DNA from: an uncultured Eisenbergiella sp.
Lineage (GTDB): Bacteria > Bacillota > Clostridia > Lachnospirales > Lachnospiraceae
Assembly: GCA_948960675.1 (NCBI GenBank)
Contig: CARDPF010000036.1
Coordinates: 1-16,195, forward strand
Direction: 5' to 3'
DNA length: 16,195 nt
The notes under the pieces were generated by a model that was not told the origin of the DNA, ran no database searches, and saw nothing but the letters and a program-made list of their open reading frames with translations. Position 1 is the first letter of the stretch. Every line of letters starts with the position of its first letter. A program made the position numbers and the translations under genes. This document shows positions 13,594 to 16,195 of the stretch, one piece after another.

Positions 13594-14187
13594 ATGCTGC
13601 AGGAATTTTTTGGGCAATATACGTTACAATTGAACGAAGCCTTAAACGGTCTGGACAAAGAAAGGCTTTGGGCCCTTTGGAAGAGGATGGAGGAAACCCG
13701 TATGTCCGGCGGGAAGGTTTTTGTATTGGGAAACGGGGGAAGCGCGGCGGCAGCCAGCCATTGGATTTGTGACTTTTCAAAGGGAATCAATACGGAGCAT
13801 TCCAAAAGGCTGAAAATATATAGTCTGGCGGACAATTTGTCGGTGACGACCGCATTGGGGAATGATTTTTCCTACGGGGAGATTTTCAGCGAGCAGCTTA
13901 AAAATATGCTGTCCGCCGGGGATATGGTGATATCTTTGTCGGTATCCGGCAACTCTGCAAATCTGGTGAATGCCCACTTGTATGCGGCAGAGGCCGGGGC
14001 GTTTACGGTGGCGATTATCGGGGATTATCATGGGAAGCTGGAGCAGGTTTCCGATTTGGTCATCACCGTGCCGTCCCAAAATTACGGAATCGTGGAAGAC
14101 ATTCACGTCACGATTGACCATGTCATTTCACAATACATGCGCAAGTGTAACGAGGAGCAGGAAAATTCGGTGTTTTCCGCACGATGA
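13594..14187 (+). CDS. SIS-domain phosphosugar isomerase, GmhA-like
   Basis: A 197-aa single SIS domain resembling D-sedoheptulose-7-phosphate isomerase (GmhA). The phosphate-binding loops are VLGNGGSAA (44-52) and SVSGNSANL (116-124). Residues H56 and D60 (SHWICDFSKG) and E168 and H176 (VEDIHVTIDH) fall where E. coli GmhA has its zinc ligands H61, E65, Q172 and H180, so a metal site with two changed ligands is likely; the alignment is from memory. The start follows GGAGG. No heptose-pathway partners (gmhB, hldE) are nearby. The next gene, 22 bases on, is a sugar kinase, and the two look like an operon. The true substrate may be another ketose or amino-sugar phosphate. Confidence 0.8.
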   Translation: MLQEFFGQYTLQLNEALNGLDKERLWALWKRMEETRMSGGKVFVLGNGGSAAAASHWICDFSKGINTEHSKRLKIYSLADNLSVTTALGNDFSYGEIFSEQLKNMLSAGDMVISLSVSGNSANLVNAHLYAAEAGAFTVAIIGDYHGKLEQVSDLVITVPSQNYGIVEDIHVTIDHVISQYMRKCNEEQENSVFSAR

Positions 14188-14209
14188 CAAAAAAGGTATG
14201 GGAGTCGGT

Positions 14210-15145
14210 ATGATAGGGGCAATAGATATCGGAGGGACAAAGACCATTGCAGGTCTTGCGGACCGAGACGGAAAATTGTTGGAGCAGGTTAAGTTTGAAA
14301 GCCGGACCCAAAGCTGGGAACTGCATTTTGCGCTATGTGCGGAAAAACTTTTGGGGTTATGCGGAAAGTATCATATGGATGCGTCCATGCTGGAAGGAGT
14401 GGGAATCAGTCTTCCCGGTATGACGGACAGCCAAAAGGGCGTGCTGCTCTACGCACCTTTTTTTGGATGGCGGGATGTCCCGGTGGCGCAATGGTTTGCC
14501 GGGCGTTTGGGCCAACCGGGGATTTATGTGGAAAATGATGTCAATGCCTGTGCGATCGGGGAATTAAAATTCGGGCACGGCAGGGCATACAAGGATTTTT
14601 TGTGGGTCACGGTCAGTACGGGAATCGGCGGGGCGGTGGTGGCGGATGCCAGGCTGGTCGCAGGATGGAACCATCTGGCGGGGGAATTCGGGCATCTGAA
14701 GGTGGAACGCGTGCATCCAAGGCGCTGCCCCTGCGGACAGGGGGGGTGTCTGGAGGCGCATGCTTCCGGAACGGCGATCGGGAAAGCTTTCCGGGAATAT
14801 TTGCAGGATTGTCCGCAGGCAAGGCGGATGCTTGCACAGCAGGGATACCCGGAGGATGCCTACGGATGCCGCATGCTTGCGCTGCAGGGGGAGAAGGGGG
14901 CGCTGGAAATTTACCGGCAGGCCGGGACATATCTTGGAATCGCCGTCTCTTCGGCGGTGAATCTGCTCAATCCCGGGGCGGTTATTCTGGGCGGCGGCGT
15001 GGGTGCGTCCCTGGATTTGCTGGAGCCTTCCATCCGGAAGGTGCTGGAAAAGGAAGCGGTCGCCCTGGCCGCAAAAACGGACCTTTTGTACACGGCATTA
15101 GGCTATGAGGCGGCGCTGGTGGGCGCCGTGGCACTGGTACCGTAA
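14210..15145 (+). CDS. ROK family sugar kinase
   Basis: Phosphorylates a hexose or amino sugar with ATP; 311 aa, with no N-terminal helix-turn-helix, hence a kinase rather than a ROK repressor. The start at ATG 14210 follows GGGAG; an ATG four codons earlier has a worse site. Marks: ATP loop AIDIGGTKTIAG (4-15), GISLPG (65-70), catalytic D110 in ENDVNACAIGE, phosphate loop VSTGIGGAV (135-143), and the ROK zinc site GEFGH162...C173-P-C175-GQGG-C180-LE. Glucose, fructose and N-acetylmannosamine kinases all share these, so the substrate is open. The upstream SIS isomerase and the divergent GH32 enzyme make fructose or a related phosphosugar plausible. Confidence 0.88.
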   Translation: MIGAIDIGGTKTIAGLADRDGKLLEQVKFESRTQSWELHFALCAEKLLGLCGKYHMDASMLEGVGISLPGMTDSQKGVLLYAPFFGWRDVPVAQWFAGRLGQPGIYVENDVNACAIGELKFGHGRAYKDFLWVTVSTGIGGAVVADARLVAGWNHLAGEFGHLKVERVHPRRCPCGQGGCLEAHASGTAIGKAFREYLQDCPQARRMLAQQGYPEDAYGCRMLALQGEKGALEIYRQAGTYLGIAVSSAVNLLNPGAVILGGGVGASLDLLEPSIRKVLEKEAVALAAKTDLLYTALGYEAALVGAVALVP

Positions 15146-15287
15146 GGAACCGTCCGCCCGGCAGGGGTGTCCGGCCTGCAAAAGGCTCCGCCTTCCCCGC
15201 CCGTCGGCACGCTTCCCAAAACCCGTGGCTTAACGAAGTGACATTGGCCGTGAATTGTTACCGGACTGGACGGTGGGGGAGGGGATG

Positions 15288-15296
15288 TGGTAGAAT
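15288..15296 (+). promoter_or_regulatory. Possible extended -10 for rarA
   Basis: TGGTAGAAT fits the TGn-TATAAT extended form, with no convincing -35. It lies about 63 bases before the ATG in an otherwise featureless 213-base gap. Confidence 0.3.
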
Positions 15297-15358
15297 ACGG
15301 GTAGCAGGCGGCAGAATGGATAAGGGGTTACTTTCCACGGGGATGAGGAGGTGGACAG

Positions 15359-16195
15359 ATGGAGCAGCTTTCGCTTTTTGACGTGCAGGCACAGGAGGGG
15401 GCGTTTGATGTGGCGACGCCTTTGGCGGAGCGGATGCGGCCACAGGCGTTGGAGGATTATGTCGGACAGCGGCATTTGCTGGGAAAAGGGATGCTTCTGC
15501 GGCAGATGCTGGAAAAGGACAGGATTTCCTCCATGATATTCTGGGGGCCTCCCGGAGTGGGAAAGACCACCTTAGCCCGGATTATCGCTAACCGTACCAA
15601 ATCCCATTTTGTGAATTTCAGTGCGGTGACAAGCGGAATCAAGGAAATTAAGGATATTATGCAGCAGGCGCAGGAAAACCGTCTCTATGGCGTGCGTACG
15701 CTTGTGTTTGTGGATGAGATCCACCGTTTCAACAAAGCCCAGCAGGACGCGTTCCTTCCCTATGTGGAGAAGGGGAGCATCACCCTGATTGGCGCGACCA
15801 CGGAGAATCCTTCTTTTGAGATCAATGCAGCGCTTCTTTCCCGCTGCCGGGTTTTTGTGCTCAAGGAGTTGGAGGCAGGGGATTTGGAGGTGCTGCTTTC
15901 CCGTGTCCTGACAGATAAGCGGGGATTTGGAAATACCGTCGTGCGTATGGAGGAGGGCCTGTTGGGCGTTATCGCCGCTTTTGCAAACGGGGACGCCCGG
16001 ACGGCGCTGAATGTATTGGAGACTGCCGTCATAAACGGGGAGATTTGTCCGGACGGTTCCATCGCCATAAGGCGGGAGGTGGTGGAGCAGTGCATGGGGA
16101 AAAAGGCATTGCTGTACGATAAGAAGGGGGAGGAGCATTACAACCTGATTTCCGCCCTCCATAAGTCCATGCGCAATTCGGATCCGGACGCGGCG
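15359..16195 (+). CDS. rarA: Replication-associated recombination protein A, N-terminal 279 codons (partial)
   Basis: AAA+ ATPase of the RarA/MgsA/WRNIP1 family that acts at stalled replication forks. The reading frame is open to the window edge, so the C-terminal tetramerisation part is missing; family members have about 430 aa. The start follows AGGAGGTGG. Residues 3-7 are QLSLF. The AAA core begins at LAERMRPQALEDYVGQRHLL and shows Walker A GPPGVGKT (63-70), Walker B LVFVDEIHRF (115-124), sensor 1 ATTENPSFE (146-154) and the arginine-finger region LLSRCRVF (159-166). ANGDARTALNVLE is the sensor 2 segment. It is far enough from the ROK gene to be a separate unit. Confidence 0.93.
   Translation, partial: MEQLSLFDVQAQEGAFDVATPLAERMRPQALEDYVGQRHLLGKGMLLRQMLEKDRISSMIFWGPPGVGKTTLARIIANRTKSHFVNFSAVTSGIKEIKDIMQQAQENRLYGVRTLVFVDEIHRFNKAQQDAFLPYVEKGSITLIGATTENPSFEINAALLSRCRVFVLKELEAGDLEVLLSRVLTDKRGFGNTVVRMEEGLLGVIAAFANGDARTALNVLETAVINGEICPDGSIAIRREVVEQCMGKKALLYDKKGEEHYNLISALHKSMRNSDPDAA

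Noticed and set aside
15146..15358. A terminator or small gene between the ROK kinase and rarA
   Set aside because: Short stems (GCAGG/CCTGC, AAGGC/GCCTT) lack a T-run, and no RBS-led ORF is present; nothing is supported beyond a weak -10.
1..16195. CRISPR array, prophage, transposase, toxin-antitoxin or defence operon
   Set aside because: No regularly spaced repeats and no matching protein motifs were seen on either strand.

Overview
The window reads as chromosome of a Gram-positive gut anaerobe in the Clostridia, most likely Lachnospiraceae. The reasons are moderate GC, strong GGAGG-type ribosome binding sites before nearly every gene, promoters of the TTGAcA/TATAAT type, tRNA genes without an encoded CCA end, a DUF6062 protein (a family I associate with Lachnospiraceae) and a bile-salt-hydrolase-type enzyme. 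All product names rest on motif and family recognition by eye; no search was run.

Layout. 1-2289: a minus-strand single-pass membrane protein with an acidic linker (35-739) is divergent from a TetR regulator (905-1534) that is translationally coupled to a two-zinc-site DUF6062 protein (1531-2289). 2311-3658: an NCS2 uracil/xanthine permease preceded by a hairpin-bearing leader repeat. 3659-4144: a 486-base stretch with no conventional gene. It holds a promoter starting six bases after the permease stop, a 25-codon ORF, two strong hairpins, an intrinsic terminator, an unusual inverted repeat and a second, longer copy of the same leader repeat. 4145-6520: a tightly overlapping three-gene ABC-2 exporter operon (ATPase plus two PF06182-like permeases). 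6641-8191: a secreted DUF5722-like, glycosidase-like protein on the minus strand with a clear promoter and terminator. 8422-10185: a Na+/phosphate cotransporter with a PhoU-like tail.

10320-11718: a choloylglycine hydrolase gene between tRNA-Pro(AGG) and tRNA-Trp(CCA), with a tRNA terminator and a palindromic element around it. 11921-13372: an intracellular GH32 fructosidase on the minus strand, divergent from a GmhA-like SIS-domain isomerase (13594-14187) and a ROK sugar kinase (14210-15145). 15359 to the end: the first 279 codons of RarA, cut by the window edge.

Functionally this is housekeeping and nutrient uptake (uracil, phosphate, RarA, tRNAs) mixed with accessory gut functions (bile salt deconjugation, fructoside and possibly other glycan use, an exporter). 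No phage, IS transposase, CRISPR array or defence operon is visible. The least explained parts are the 3659-3976 transcript and the repeated leader element that supplies the ribosome binding site to two unrelated genes.
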